Source of the DNA: Pseudomonas mendocina
GTDB taxonomy: Bacteria; Pseudomonadota; Gammaproteobacteria; Pseudomonadales; Pseudomonadaceae
Assembly (NCBI RefSeq): GCF_003008615.1
Contig: NZ_CP027657.1
Coordinates: forward strand, 2,728,001-2,792,000
DNA length: 64,000 nt
Reading direction: 5' to 3'
Shown one piece after another: positions 54,906 through 63,877 of this stretch (positions within the stretch are counted from its first letter, which is position 1; every line of letters starts with the position of its first letter). Below the pieces are notes generated by a model that was given only the letters and a program-made list of their open reading frames with translations, was not told the DNA's origin and made no database searches. Made by a program: the position numbers and the translations under genes.

Positions 54906-56141
54906 TCATCCCAACTTGATGTTGCTGGCGCCGACGAAACGGTCGTACACCCAGTACAGCAACAGGATCAGCCCGAGCAGCAGCGAGCCTAGCGCAGCGG
55001 CCAGCTCCCAGTTGTTCGAGCGCTGCATGTGGAAGGCGATGATGTTGCTGATCATCTGCCCATCTGTACCGCCGACCAGTGCCGGGGTGATGTAGTAGCC
55101 CACCGAGATGATGAACACCAGCAACGCACCGGCGCTGAGGCCGGGCAGAGTCATCGGGAAGTAGATGCGGACGAACGCCGGGATAGGCTTGTCGCCCAGG
55201 CTCAGGGCGGCGCGCATGTAGCTGGGGTCGATGCCACGCATGACGCTGTACAGCGGCAGGATCATGAACGGCAGCAGGATATGGGTCATTGCCACCACGG
55301 TGGCGAACGAGGTGTAGAGCATCTCGAAGGGCTGGCTGATCACACCGATGCCCATGAGGAAGGAGTTGATCACGCCATTGGTCTGCAGCAGGGCTATCCA
55401 TGAGGTGGTGCGCACCAGCAGGGATGTCCAGAACGGCAGCAGCACCAGCACCAGCAGCAGGTTGGCGCGGTTCGACGGCAGGCCGGCGAGGTAGTAGGCC
55501 AGTGGGTAACCGAGCAGGGCGCAGAGCAGGGTGATGACCAGCGCCATGTTTAGGGTTTTGGAGTACAGCTGCAGGTAGATCTGCGTGTCCTGACGCATCT
55601 GGATGCCCTCGTCGGGGTGCAGCTCCAGATCCAGGGCGGTGAGGTAGTAGTCGTAGGTATAGACCTTGCCGGAACGCTCGATGGCGTACCACAACTCGGG
55701 CTTGCTCCAGTTGCGATGGGCGTCGAGCAGGGTTTGCACACCCTGGGTCTGCAGTGCTTGTGCATCCAGCCGACCGATGCGCCGTGCAGTGGATTTGACC
55801 ACGCTGGACATGCCCGTATAGGCGCGGTTGAACTCCTCCGAAAGCTTGCCGGAGAGACGCTGTTCGTTGAGTGCATGCAGTTCGCTGACGAAGACCTGCA
55901 GGGTCTTCTCGTCCGGAAGTTGCTTGTGATCTTCCCAGCGTTCGAGTTCGGCCAGGGTCAGTGGAATCAGTTCGGCCACGGTCGGGTGATACACGCTGCG
56001 CCACAGCATGGTGCCGATCGGGGCGACGAAAGTGACGATGATGAACAGCAGCAGCGGTACCACGAAGAGAAAGGCGGCGAGGCGTTTCTTGCGACGGGCT
56101 CTGGCGGCTTGGCCGGCTTCGCTGGTGGTCAGGGATGACAA
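54906..56141 (-). CDS. Polyamine-type ABC transporter permease (PotB/PotH-like) with long external insert
   Basis: A 411-residue permease, over 100 residues longer than PotB (275-310). TM1 (residues 21-45) is followed by a roughly 140-residue charged, helical insert (about 50-190) before the five remaining membrane segments, which would lie in the periplasm. The EAA loop is RAALSLGDKPIPAFVRIYFPM. The start is a TTG (56139-56141): GGAG stands about 8 bases upstream and the frame opens MSSLTTSEAG. Confidence 0.88.
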   Translation of the reverse strand: MSSLTTSEAGQAARARRKKRLAAFLFVVPLLLFIIVTFVAPIGTMLWRSVYHPTVAELIPLTLAELERWEDHKQLPDEKTLQVFVSELHALNEQRLSGKLSEEFNRAYTGMSSVVKSTARRIGRLDAQALQTQGVQTLLDAHRNWSKPELWYAIERSGKVYTYDYYLTALDLELHPDEGIQMRQDTQIYLQLYSKTLNMALVITLLCALLGYPLAYYLAGLPSNRANLLLVLVLLPFWTSLLVRTTSWIALLQTNGVINSFLMGIGVISQPFEMLYTSFATVVAMTHILLPFMILPLYSVMRGIDPSYMRAALSLGDKPIPAFVRIYFPMTLPGLSAGALLVFIISVGYYITPALVGGTDGQMISNIIAFHMQRSNNWELAAALGSLLLGLILLLYWVYDRFVGASNIKLG

Positions 56142-56185
56142 GGCGTTACTCCGATGGATTCAGCCCAACTGCTCCCCCGGTTCCC

Positions 56186-56232
56186 GTGGGAGGCGCTTCA
56201 GCGGCGACGGTCGCGGCTAAAGCCCCTCCCAC
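56186..56232. repeat. REP-type palindrome, copy 3
   Basis: GTGGGAGGCGCTTCAGCGGC (56186 on) faces TCGCGGCTAAAGCCCCTCC plus CAC (56211-56232). Each arm is one of the two REP variants seen elsewhere (CTTCAGC at 8052, CTTTAGCC at 25231), so this is a mixed copy. It lies between the binding-protein and permease genes, where such stems often set differential mRNA stability. Confidence 0.85.
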
Positions 56233-56260
56233 AGGTCGGAGGAAACAGGGCGCTGGTGTT

Positions 56261-57334
56261 TTACTTCAGCAGCCACTCATTGAATTTCTCGCCCAGCGAC
56301 TCGCCGTAGTCGGCCCAGAACTCGGAACCGGCCTGGATGCCTTTGTCCAGGTGAGCGGTCGGCAGATGCGGTGTGGCGTTCTGGTCAGCCAGCGGCATGG
56401 ACGACTTGCGGGTCGGGCCGTAGGCAACGTCCGGCATGCCGGCCAGCGGTTTGGAGCCGGTGGCGTACTTGATGAATTCCATCGCCAGGTCTTTCTTCTT
56501 CGAGCCTTTGACGATGGCCCAGGCATCGAGGTCGTAGACGTGGCCGTCCCAGACGATTTCGAACGGCTTCTTCTCCTGCACGATGGCGTCGTAGAAGCGA
56601 CCATTGGCCGATTGCACCAGTACTGCGCCGCCGTCGTTGAGCAACTGCGGAGCCTGCGACCAGGAATCGAACCAGACGATGTCCTTCTTGATGCTGTCCA
56701 GCTTGTCGAAGGCGCGTTGCTGACCTTCCGGCGTGGCGAGCACTTCGTAGACTTCCTCGGGCGCCACGCCGTCGGCCATCAGTGCCCACTCCATGTTCAC
56801 CTGCGGGCGTTTGCGCATGGCGCGCTTGCCTGGAATCTTGGCGGTGTCGAAGAAGTCGCCGATGCTGGTGGCCTTGGTGCCGCCGATGGTGTTGTCGTTG
56901 AAGGCGAAAACCACCGACCAGACGATGTTGCCCACTGCACATTCACTGGCCAGGGCCTCGGGAATGAAGTCCTGCGCTGCCGGGGTACCGTCGATGCCGG
57001 GTGGCAGAACGCTGTGGTCGAGGGTTTCCAGCAGGCCTTCGGAGCAGGCGCGCTCGAGGTCGATCACTTCGAAGTCGACCACATCCCACTGGATGTTGCC
57101 GGATTCGACCTGGGCCTTGATCTCGGCAACGCCACCCGAGTAGTCCTCGAACAGTACCTTGACCCCGGTATCTTTCTGATAGGGATCGATGACGTGTTTC
57201 TTCTGCGCGGCGCCATAGGAGCCGCCCCAGGACACCACGGTAAGGCTGTCCTGGGCGGTTGCGCTGCCCGTTGCCAGTCCCAGTGCCGCCACCAGGGCGA
57301 AGGTGGAAACGCTGGTAGTCAGTGATCTAGCCAT
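56261..57334 (-). CDS. Periplasmic polyamine-type substrate-binding protein
   Basis: A 357-residue binding protein. Signal peptide residues 1-27 (…LGLATGSATA before QDS). The mature start LTVVSWGGSYG and PYQKDTGVKVLFEDYSGG are typical of the PotD/PotF type (SBP_bac_8) family. It supplies the ligand to the two permeases downstream. The ligand cannot be read from the residues seen; spermidine/putrescine is the usual annotation. Confidence 0.9.
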   Translation of the reverse strand: MARSLTTSVSTFALVAALGLATGSATAQDSLTVVSWGGSYGAAQKKHVIDPYQKDTGVKVLFEDYSGGVAEIKAQVESGNIQWDVVDFEVIDLERACSEGLLETLDHSVLPPGIDGTPAAQDFIPEALASECAVGNIVWSVVFAFNDNTIGGTKATSIGDFFDTAKIPGKRAMRKRPQVNMEWALMADGVAPEEVYEVLATPEGQQRAFDKLDSIKKDIVWFDSWSQAPQLLNDGGAVLVQSANGRFYDAIVQEKKPFEIVWDGHVYDLDAWAIVKGSKKKDLAMEFIKYATGSKPLAGMPDVAYGPTRKSSMPLADQNATPHLPTAHLDKGIQAGSEFWADYGESLGEKFNEWLLK

Positions 57335-57356
57335 TGCTGTGCTCCATTTGCTTCTA

Positions 57357-58475
57357 CTAGTTGTGGGTGGGGACTTCCGATCGATCCAGCGCCTGGCTGT
57401 CTTCCGGCAGCCAGGCCAGGGCGACCTCTTCCTGAGTGCTGAGTTGCGGGGCTGAACTGTCGTTCAGGTTCTTCACCACCAGCTCGCTGCCGCTGGCGGT
57501 TTCGAAGTGGTAGCGGATGTATTCGCCGACGTAGTGGCGGGTGACGAAGCGGGCCTTGACCTGATTGCCCGCGCCGCCCAGGCGGTCGGTGAAGTTGAGT
57601 TTTTCCGGGCGTACCGAAACGGTGGTGGCTTGGCCGATTTCCGTGCAGTTGGCTTTCAGCGTGCTGACCAGGCCGCCATCTTGCAGGCGTACTTCGACGC
57701 GATCCTCGCCGACGCTTTCGATCACGCCGGGCAACTTGTTGCTTTCACCTATGAAGTCGGCGACGAACATGTTGGCCGGTCGCTCGTAAAGCACATGCGG
57801 CGGCGCGCATTGCTGCACCACGCCATTGTTGAACACGGCGATGCGGTCGCTCATGGTCAGCGCTTCGGTCTGATCGTGGGTCACGTAGATCACGGTGAAG
57901 CCGAGTTGCTCGTGCAGGCGCTTGATCTCGAACTGCATCTGCTCACGCAGCTTCTTGTCCAGCGCACCGAGCGGCTCGTCCATCAGCACGATGTCAGGGG
58001 CGAAGATCAGTGCGCGCGCCAGGGCCACACGCTGGCGCTGGCCGCCGGAGAGCTGGCCCGGGTAGCGGCCACCGAAGGCCTGCAATTCGACCAGGGCGAG
58101 GTACTGCTCGACCTTGGCGCGAATCTCGTCCTTGGGCAGCTTGCGAATCTTCAGGGGGTAGGCGAGGTTCTCGCGGATGGTCATGTGCGGGAACAGCGCG
58201 TATTGCTGGAAGACCATGCCGATGTTGCGAGCGTAGGGTGCGATGCTGGTAACGTTGCGGCCGTTGATCAGGATTTCGCCGCTGGTCACGTCTTCGAATC
58301 CGGCGAGCATCATCAGGCAGGTGGTCTTGCCGGAGCCGGAGGGGCCGAGCAGGGTGATGAATTCCCCCTTGGCCACGTTGAGGTTGAAGTCCTTGACCAC
58401 CAGGGTCTTGTGATCGTAGGTCTTCTTTACGTTGGTGAATCGCAGGAACGCGTCGTTCCCAGCTTGCGCAGTCAT
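57357..58475 (-). CDS. Polyamine-type ABC transporter ATPase (PotA-like)
   Basis: A 372-residue ATPase. Walker A GPSGSGKTT (44-52), Q-loop, signature LSGGQRQRVALARAL, Walker B IVLMDEPLGALD and the H-switch VTHDQTEAL; a TOBE domain fills the last 100 residues. ATG 58473-58475 follows GGAGG. First gene of the operon, so the promoter must lie in the 58476-58650 region. Confidence 0.93.
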   Translation of the reverse strand: MTAQAGNDAFLRFTNVKKTYDHKTLVVKDFNLNVAKGEFITLLGPSGSGKTTCLMMLAGFEDVTSGEILINGRNVTSIAPYARNIGMVFQQYALFPHMTIRENLAYPLKIRKLPKDEIRAKVEQYLALVELQAFGGRYPGQLSGGQRQRVALARALIFAPDIVLMDEPLGALDKKLREQMQFEIKRLHEQLGFTVIYVTHDQTEALTMSDRIAVFNNGVVQQCAPPHVLYERPANMFVADFIGESNKLPGVIESVGEDRVEVRLQDGGLVSTLKANCTEIGQATTVSVRPEKLNFTDRLGGAGNQVKARFVTRHYVGEYIRYHFETASGSELVVKNLNDSSAPQLSTQEEVALAWLPEDSQALDRSEVPTHN

Positions 58476-59282
58476 AATCCTCCCCGGCATTTATCCAAGA
58501 GATGCCGCAAATATGGAGCCAGCTCGTGGCCAGGGCTCCAACTTCTGAGTCGATTCGCCCCTTTCGTGTGGGGGATCGTTATGCTGATAGCTAAAAGCAA
58601 TAAGCAAGCCAGCCGACCGGTGATCGGCTGATAGCGCTCTGCTACGTAGGTTGAAGCCTAGCCCAGCTTGAACGAGATGCGAGGCGGGTGTGGGGAGAGG
58701 TAACAGTGCCGGGAGGAAAGGGGCACCTGTCGACACGCACTTGGCAGGTGCACGCTCTGGAGAACGTCCCTGTTTCGGCGCGTGTCGCTACGGAGGGGGC
58801 GTTGGTGTAAGGGCGCGACGGTTTTGGCATAGACGCACAGCTTATTTGGCACGATCCTCTCAGGAGAGGTTGTCAGTTTTGCGCGGGGTATTTGGCATCC
58901 TCGACTGCCTATGACTGTTGTCGATCAGGAAAGGGTGACTGCTGCGTGGGAAATGGCAGAGGTAGCGGACTGGAGTGGACTATGGCGCATATTTCTGACG
59001 AGGCAGATAGGCAACGTCTGCCCACAGACTTGGTATGTACCGTCAACAGCATTTCGTGATTGCTCTCGCCACACCCGTTTGTGCAGTGGAGCTCGAGGTG
59101 GAAGACGCTTGTGGTCTTATAGACCAGACCACAGCGCCTATCGGCTATAGCTTTGTCTCTAGATTACGCGCGGACAGATGCGTTTCTTGCTAGGGGCGGG
59201 AGTTTTGCTCGACTTGCAGGCTAGCGTTGCTAGTCGGCGACCCGTTCAGGTGCTGTAACACTCGAAACGGGCCGCTCTTTCT
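58476..59282. other. 807-bp region with no convincing gene, between pot-type operon and prophage end
   Basis: The left part should hold the promoter of the ABC operon; an AT-rich stretch (58580-58606, AGCTAAAAGCAATAAGC) is the likely place, but no clear -35/-10 pair is seen. GGAGCC...GGCTCC (58515-58541) and AGCCGA...TCGGCT (58611-58628) are short inverted repeats. A 79-residue frame (58911-59150, plus) has no recognisable features. Toward the right edge, CGACCCGTT (59238-59246) and AACGGGCCG (59266-59274) could form a weak terminator for the phage genes. No att site was identified. Confidence 0.4.
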
Positions 59283-59768
59283 TTACTTCGTGGCGCTGAT
59301 GCCCCTCCAGCGGAAACTGCCGTAACGCCTGGCGCCGCCCAGTCGGACGCCCGCCCACATGAGCCAGGCCCGCCAGCGCGCTACACCACTGGAGCGAAGG
59401 GCGTTGTAGAACACCTGGTCAGCCTCTTTTCGGCCTAGCTCTGCAGTGAAGTACAGGCGGTCATGAATGACTGCCGCTGCATCGCCGTAGCCGACCACGC
59501 CGGCATAGAGCGCAAAGGCGCCATAGCCAAGTGAGCCGATGAAGGCGCCCATGCTCGGCCAGAACCAGCCGACTACCAGGCTCAGGGCCAGCAGTATCCA
59601 GGCGATGGTGCGCAGCGGCTTGACGCTGGCGAAGTCCGTCTCGAAACCAGCCGGCACGCTGATGGTGCCGTGAGCCTGGTCTCGATAGGTGAAGCTGCTG
59701 AGTAAGCGAGCGTCGCCGCCATTGGTCGCCAGATCTACTCGCAACGGTTCCTGGAAGTGATTCGTCAT
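59283..59768 (-). CDS. DUF1353 protein with extra hydrophobic insert (phage-associated)
   Basis: A 161-residue protein. DUF1353 blocks: VPAGFETDFASV near residue 40, AAVIHDRLYF and RKEADQVFYNALRSSGVARWRAW. Between the first two lies an insert of about 45 residues with two hydrophobic helices (WILLALSLVVGWFWP and YGAFALYAGVVGYG), absent from typical members of about 100-130 residues. Such genes are common near phage tail ends; function unknown. ATG 59766-59768 overlaps the previous stop by 4 bp. It is the last gene of the phage module. Confidence 0.75.
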   Translation of the reverse strand: MTNHFQEPLRVDLATNGGDARLLSSFTYRDQAHGTISVPAGFETDFASVKPLRTIAWILLALSLVVGWFWPSMGAFIGSLGYGAFALYAGVVGYGDAAAVIHDRLYFTAELGRKEADQVFYNALRSSGVARWRAWLMWAGVRLGGARRYGSFRWRGISATK

Positions 59769-60265
59769 GGCCACCACTTGTCGTCGGTGAAGTCGGCTGG
59801 AATTGGCTCCATGCCCTTGACCAGGCGACCGGCGAAGATCAGAGCCTGTTTACGCTCGGCCGCCGCCTTACCGAAGGCCACCACGGTTTGCGCGTCCATT
59901 GGCACAAGACTGTTGTCGCTGGCGATCCAGGTGAAGTCTTGATCAGGGTTCGACCAGCGCAGATCGTCGGGCTGGGCACCACCTACGACGGCCATAAAGC
60001 CCAACTGCGCAGCGCCTGCGATGTTCTCGCGGTCGGTAGCACGACTCTGGAACATCACGTCCTGGAACTCGACGCCGGCGTCAATCCGGCGGTCGCGCTC
60101 TATATCAACATCCAGCGCTGTCGGTTGGGTGACTGGGTTTAGGTGCTCCTCGATCTCAGCACCAGTCATCGCGGCCAGGCCTGCCGGAATGAACTCGTCC
60201 TGCGAACCATCCGCCTCGAATGCGTAAACGTTGCCAGCAACGTCTTTGAAATACTTCATCATCAT
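59765..60265 (-). CDS. DUF4376-type phage tail fibre assembly-like protein
   Basis: A 166-residue protein whose second half matches DUF4376 (DRRIDAGVEFQDVMFQSRATDRENI, FTWIASDNSLVPMDAQTVVAFG). Such proteins follow tail fibre genes and are thought to help fibre assembly. ATG 60263-60265 (three ATGs in row) overlaps the fibre stop by 4 bp and has GAGG in front. Confidence 0.75.
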   Translation of the reverse strand: MMMKYFKDVAGNVYAFEADGSQDEFIPAGLAAMTGAEIEEHLNPVTQPTALDVDIERDRRIDAGVEFQDVMFQSRATDRENIAGAAQLGFMAVVGGAQPDDLRWSNPDQDFTWIASDNSLVPMDAQTVVAFGKAAAERKQALIFAGRLVKGMEPIPADFTDDKWWP

Positions 60266-61776
60266 GTCCTCATCTCCAGCCAAAGCAGTGTTCCAGTCAG
60301 GGAATTCAGGCGGTATGTCCACCCGTTTGGAACGACAAACGACACGCTAACCATGTCTGTCCCTGGGGCTGCGTATGACTGATTTCCGAATTCAGGGAGG
60401 CTACCGACCTGCGCCGTCAATCTGGAGTTGCCGTCGCTGCTAGCACCGATCAGAACTTCAATAGAGCGGCCGGTGGTGTTCGTATAGATCGTGCCAATTG
60501 CTCGACTGGCAGTGACGTCCTGCCAAGTCTGCCCATCCCCAAGGCCTCTTGGCCGTGTTTCCAGAGCCGCGACTCGGCCAACCAGTGCAGCGTAGTCAGA
60601 AGCCAACTGCGCCGCGTCAGCGCTGCCAGGATTGGTCACGCTGCCGAAAATCTTGATGATCCAGCAGCCCGTGACATTAAGGGGGCGGGTTTCTGCGCCC
60701 ACTGACGGAGCCCCATGCGCGCCCGCATACACGGCGCTGCTCGTAAGCATCAGCTCACGAACATTTGTATCGTTTGACGTGACACCGAGCCCCGACTGGC
60801 TAGGGCCAGTCGCTGCAGTCGAGTTACCAAGCCTGCCGGCGGTAAATTCTGCGGTTGCGTGGCGGTGATCCATCATCTGACTAGCCTGAATCGCACCAGC
60901 CACCGCAGCAGACAGCGCACCATCACCTCGCATGAATACAGCGCCCAGTGAGCCTGCCGCTTTGCCGTTGTAATCCGGCAGGCGGAACGATGTAGAACCA
61001 TCGCCAGCGGTGTACTTGCCACGCTCGGTCGCGGTGCTGAGCCAGGTCGCATCGGCGACGCTAGGGACGTTGCCGGCCTGAATTCCTGCCCAGGCATCAG
61101 GGAACGTCGCACGCGAGAGCAACTGCCCATCAGCTGGGGCGTAGCCGGCCGGGATACTGGCGCGGTTCGGCCACCACTGGGCCATAAAGAGTGGGATCGA
61201 TGCGTCAGAGGCCCCGGCCTGGGTCAACAGCACCGAGACGATGGCATCAGCCTCGGGCAAACCACCCGAGCCACTGACATAGTCAACCGGAATTGAGCGG
61301 TAAGTCCCATGATCAACAGCCAGACCAGTCACGCGCAGGCGGTGCGACAGCTCGGCCGTATCGCGTTCCTGGAGCGTGATGGTGTCGCCGGCACGCAGCA
61401 GCCCCAGGCTTTGGGCAAAGTCGACGTCCTCGGCGCTGATCTCTTCAATGAACAACGTGGTGGCCGAGCCTGGCGTGGCATTGTTCAGAGCGATGCGCCC
61501 GGCGCCAGGATTACCTGCCGTGCTGCTGCTCCAAAGCCATTGACCGAAGTTTGTGGCCGCGCCACCGCGTAGGCGACGAATCGCCTGCAGTAACTGGCTG
61601 TCGTCGTCTTTGTCCAGCTCGATGCCGGCCGACTCGACCACCTGCACCAGCTCGCGCTGCACCATGTTGAAGTAAGAGGCGAGCATTGGTGTTGCCTGCT
61701 GCCCCGTGGCGGGATTACCGGAGCGCCATTCGCCGCTCTCGGTTGCCCGTTCTGTATATGCACCTATTTTTTCCAT
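60262..61776 (-). CDS. Phage tail fibre protein
   Basis: A 504-residue fibre-type protein. The N-terminus (EKIGAYTERATESGEWRSG, MLASYFNMVQRELVQVVE) is the attachment segment typical of Mu/P2-like fibres; the centre contains a tail-collar-like block (FRLPDYNGKAAG) with AQWWPNRASIPAGYAPADGQ; a C-terminal part looks variable and Gly/Ser/Thr-rich. It likely decides host recognition. Confidence 0.8.
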   Translation of the reverse strand: MEKIGAYTERATESGEWRSGNPATGQQATPMLASYFNMVQRELVQVVESAGIELDKDDDSQLLQAIRRLRGGAATNFGQWLWSSSTAGNPGAGRIALNNATPGSATTLFIEEISAEDVDFAQSLGLLRAGDTITLQERDTAELSHRLRVTGLAVDHGTYRSIPVDYVSGSGGLPEADAIVSVLLTQAGASDASIPLFMAQWWPNRASIPAGYAPADGQLLSRATFPDAWAGIQAGNVPSVADATWLSTATERGKYTAGDGSTSFRLPDYNGKAAGSLGAVFMRGDGALSAAVAGAIQASQMMDHRHATAEFTAGRLGNSTAATGPSQSGLGVTSNDTNVRELMLTSSAVYAGAHGAPSVGAETRPLNVTGCWIIKIFGSVTNPGSADAAQLASDYAALVGRVAALETRPRGLGDGQTWQDVTASRAIGTIYTNTTGRSIEVLIGASSDGNSRLTAQVGSLPEFGNQSYAAPGTDMVSVSFVVPNGWTYRLNSLTGTLLWLEMRT

Positions 61777-61777
61777 G

Positions 61778-62401
61778 TCATTCCTCCAGATATCCGATTT
61801 GCAGGATTAGCCAGCTCGGCGCGGCATGCCGCAGTGAGCATTCGATTAGTTCATCGCCCCAGGAGCGCAGCGGATCGCCGACCGCCGCCTCGCCAACCAC
61901 CGACTCGCGGATCACGCCGTTGGGCAGCAGGACACGCCAGGTCTGATTCCAGTGCGCACCATTCATGTCATCGTCGATCACGGCACCGAGGTGCCCGGTC
62001 GCGGTATCCACCTCCACCGTGGCTTCGCGGAACTCCAGTACCTGGGTGCCGACGTAGCCGAGGCCCTCGGCCAGATCCAGGTAGTCCTGGCGAGTCATGC
62101 CGCCACGACCGACGATGCGTCCGAGTAGCGCCGCGCGCCGGTCGGCCATGGATTGTCCGGCCGGGGCGCAGGCCGATGGCAGGCCGTAGCTCGCCTCCCA
62201 GTCCTCGAAGCTGTAAAGCGCCTGGCGTGGGTCGGCTTCGCCGAGCAAGGCCAGTGCGCGCTCGTCGATACGGGCGAACTCGCGGGCCTGGCCGGCCAGC
62301 AGGCGCTGCAGCGTTGAGTCCGGCGCGGCATTCCAGACGATGCCTGGCGGCAGCAGCGCAAACAGCTGCTGGCGGTAATCGTCAGCGCTCAGGCCAGCCA
62401 C
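61778..62401 (-). CDS. DUF2313 (YmfQ/Mu gp48-like) phage baseplate/tail protein
   Basis: A 207-residue YmfQ-family protein (DYRQQLFALLPPGIVWN, RALALLGEADPRQA, WEASYGLP, AAPSWLILQIGYLE). GTG 62401 with GGAGG six bases before it; the larger frame from 62839 is shadow sequence in gp47. Overlaps gp47 by 13 bp; fibre gene starts 1 bp after its stop. Confidence 0.82.
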   Translation of the reverse strand: MAGLSADDYRQQLFALLPPGIVWNAAPDSTLQRLLAGQAREFARIDERALALLGEADPRQALYSFEDWEASYGLPSACAPAGQSMADRRAALLGRIVGRGGMTRQDYLDLAEGLGYVGTQVLEFREATVEVDTATGHLGAVIDDDMNGAHWNQTWRVLLPNGVIRESVVGEAAVGDPLRSWGDELIECSLRHAAPSWLILQIGYLEE

Positions 62402-63438
62402 TGCACACCTCCCCAGATCGGCAGATGGCCATGGGCATGCAGCACGTTGCTGGTCGGCCATTCCATCTCGTAGTCCGTGACCCCGGCAGCCGTGCCGAGG
62501 GCGGTGCGAATCGACGAGATGGACAACGTGCCGCCCGGCTCTCCACTGCTCAGCACAAGGTTCTGCAGGGACTGCTCGACAGCCGCGCGGGTGCTGTTGT
62601 TGTCCGGCGAGATACGCAGCCGCGGCGAGAAGGCCACGGGCACCGGCGCGATCACATAGACGTGGGCGGTGACGTTGCGCTGCGTCTGGATATGGCTGAA
62701 GACCTCCTCGAGCAGTTGCTGGGAAGGCATCGGCCCACCTGGCGCTGCGTCGGCCATGATGCGCAGCACCACGGTGCCCGGCCCCATGCCAAGCGGATCT
62801 TCCCAGGCGCGGCTGACCCCCGGTACCTGAAGGGCCCATTCGGCCCAGTCGCCCTCGGCGCCGCCACGGGGAATACGGGCGCGGCGACGCATGATCCGCT
62901 CGCGCCAGCTGTCGAAACCCTCGATATCCTCACCACCACTGATACCCGCACCCACGACGGTGGCGAGGGTATTCACGCCAACCACCGGCGAGATCAGGCT
63001 CAACTGCTTGCCCACCGCCAGATCGGCTGCACGCCCGGCTTGCAACGCTTCGACCTCAGCGGTTGCGCTGCCGGCCAGCAGCACGGTGTCCTGGGTTAGG
63101 CGATACTCCCGGCTGTCGGCGTGCAGCAGGGTGCCGGCATCCAGCACGACTCCGGCGTTGCCGGTGAACTGCACCGGGCCGCTGGCCGTGGCGGCCTGAC
63201 GCCTAGGCACGCCGACACTGTGCAGGTGCAGCAGGTCGTCGTCGCAGGTCTCGGGAAACAGCTGCCGCTCCAGCCACTGCAGGTAGCCATAGAGGCCGTG
63301 GGCCACGCCCGCTTCGCTGGTGGCCAGGATGCGCGTCAGGCGGCTGGCGAGCAGTGCCTGGCTACCCGGCAGGCGCGAGACCAGATCATTGTCGACGCGC
63401 TCGATCAGTTCAGGCAGCGTCGGTCGCTTAAATCCCAT
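62389..63438 (-). CDS. Baseplate J-like protein (Mu gp47 family)
   Basis: A 349-residue baseplate wedge protein: LIERVDNDLVSRLPGSQALL at the N-terminus and GGEDIEGFDSWRERIMRRR in the middle, both signatures of the gpJ/gp47 family. It overlaps the gp46 gene by 11 bp. Confidence 0.88.
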   Translation of the reverse strand: MGFKRPTLPELIERVDNDLVSRLPGSQALLASRLTRILATSEAGVAHGLYGYLQWLERQLFPETCDDDLLHLHSVGVPRRQAATASGPVQFTGNAGVVLDAGTLLHADSREYRLTQDTVLLAGSATAEVEALQAGRAADLAVGKQLSLISPVVGVNTLATVVGAGISGGEDIEGFDSWRERIMRRRARIPRGGAEGDWAEWALQVPGVSRAWEDPLGMGPGTVVLRIMADAAPGGPMPSQQLLEEVFSHIQTQRNVTAHVYVIAPVPVAFSPRLRISPDNNSTRAAVEQSLQNLVLSSGEPGGTLSISSIRTALGTAAGVTDYEMEWPTSNVLHAHGHLPIWGGVQWLA

Positions 63439-63877
63439 TGTTCACTCCCCATACATAGTCATAACGGCGCTCCAGTGCGGCACCGACCGGGCGCTGGATG
63501 CCCACAATCAGTTGCAGCACGCCACGGCGCAGGTGAATCGCCTCGACCTCCACGGCACTGGCAATGCCGTCCTCGGTCAGCCAGGTCAGCGCTTCGCGGG
63601 CGTACTCCTCGGCCCGGCGCAACACGCTGTCCATTTCCTTTTCCCGCCACAGCAACCACAGGCGCGAGCCATACGGGCGGTCTGCATAGGCATCGGCCCA
63701 CCAGCCACGGCGATCGTTGCCGCCGTCGGGCAGCTGATCCGCCGGCAAGGCTCGACGGTCGGTGTAGAGCGACAGGAGCACTGCGGTTTCCAGGCTCTCG
63801 TCGCGGGCCAGATCGCCGTTGGCGATTGCCAGGTCGAAGGCCTTGGCCTTCGTGTCGTAAAGCAGGGCAACGTCCAT
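63428..63877 (-). CDS. Phage GP46 family baseplate protein
   Basis: A 149-residue Mu gp46-type protein (MDVALLYDTKAKAFDLAIANGDLA, GNDRRGWWADAY). ATG 63875-63877 overlaps the previous stop by one base (TGATG). Between gp45 and gp47 homologues, as in Mu. Confidence 0.85.
   Translation of the reverse strand: MDVALLYDTKAKAFDLAIANGDLARDESLETAVLLSLYTDRRALPADQLPDGGNDRRGWWADAYADRPYGSRLWLLWREKEMDSVLRRAEEYAREALTWLTEDGIASAVEVEAIHLRRGVLQLIVGIQRPVGAALERRYDYVWGVNNGI

Noticed and set aside
54895..56004. 369-residue minus-strand frame
   Set aside because: Same strand as, but out of frame with, the 411-residue permease, which has membrane segments and an EAA loop.
58853..58910. Sigma-54-like TGGCAC/TGGCAT strings
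   Set aside because: The expected GC doublet is not at the right spacing in either string.
58911..59150. 79-residue plus-strand frame between ABC operon and prophage
   Set aside because: No clear ribosome site, no homology or domain; treated as non-coding.
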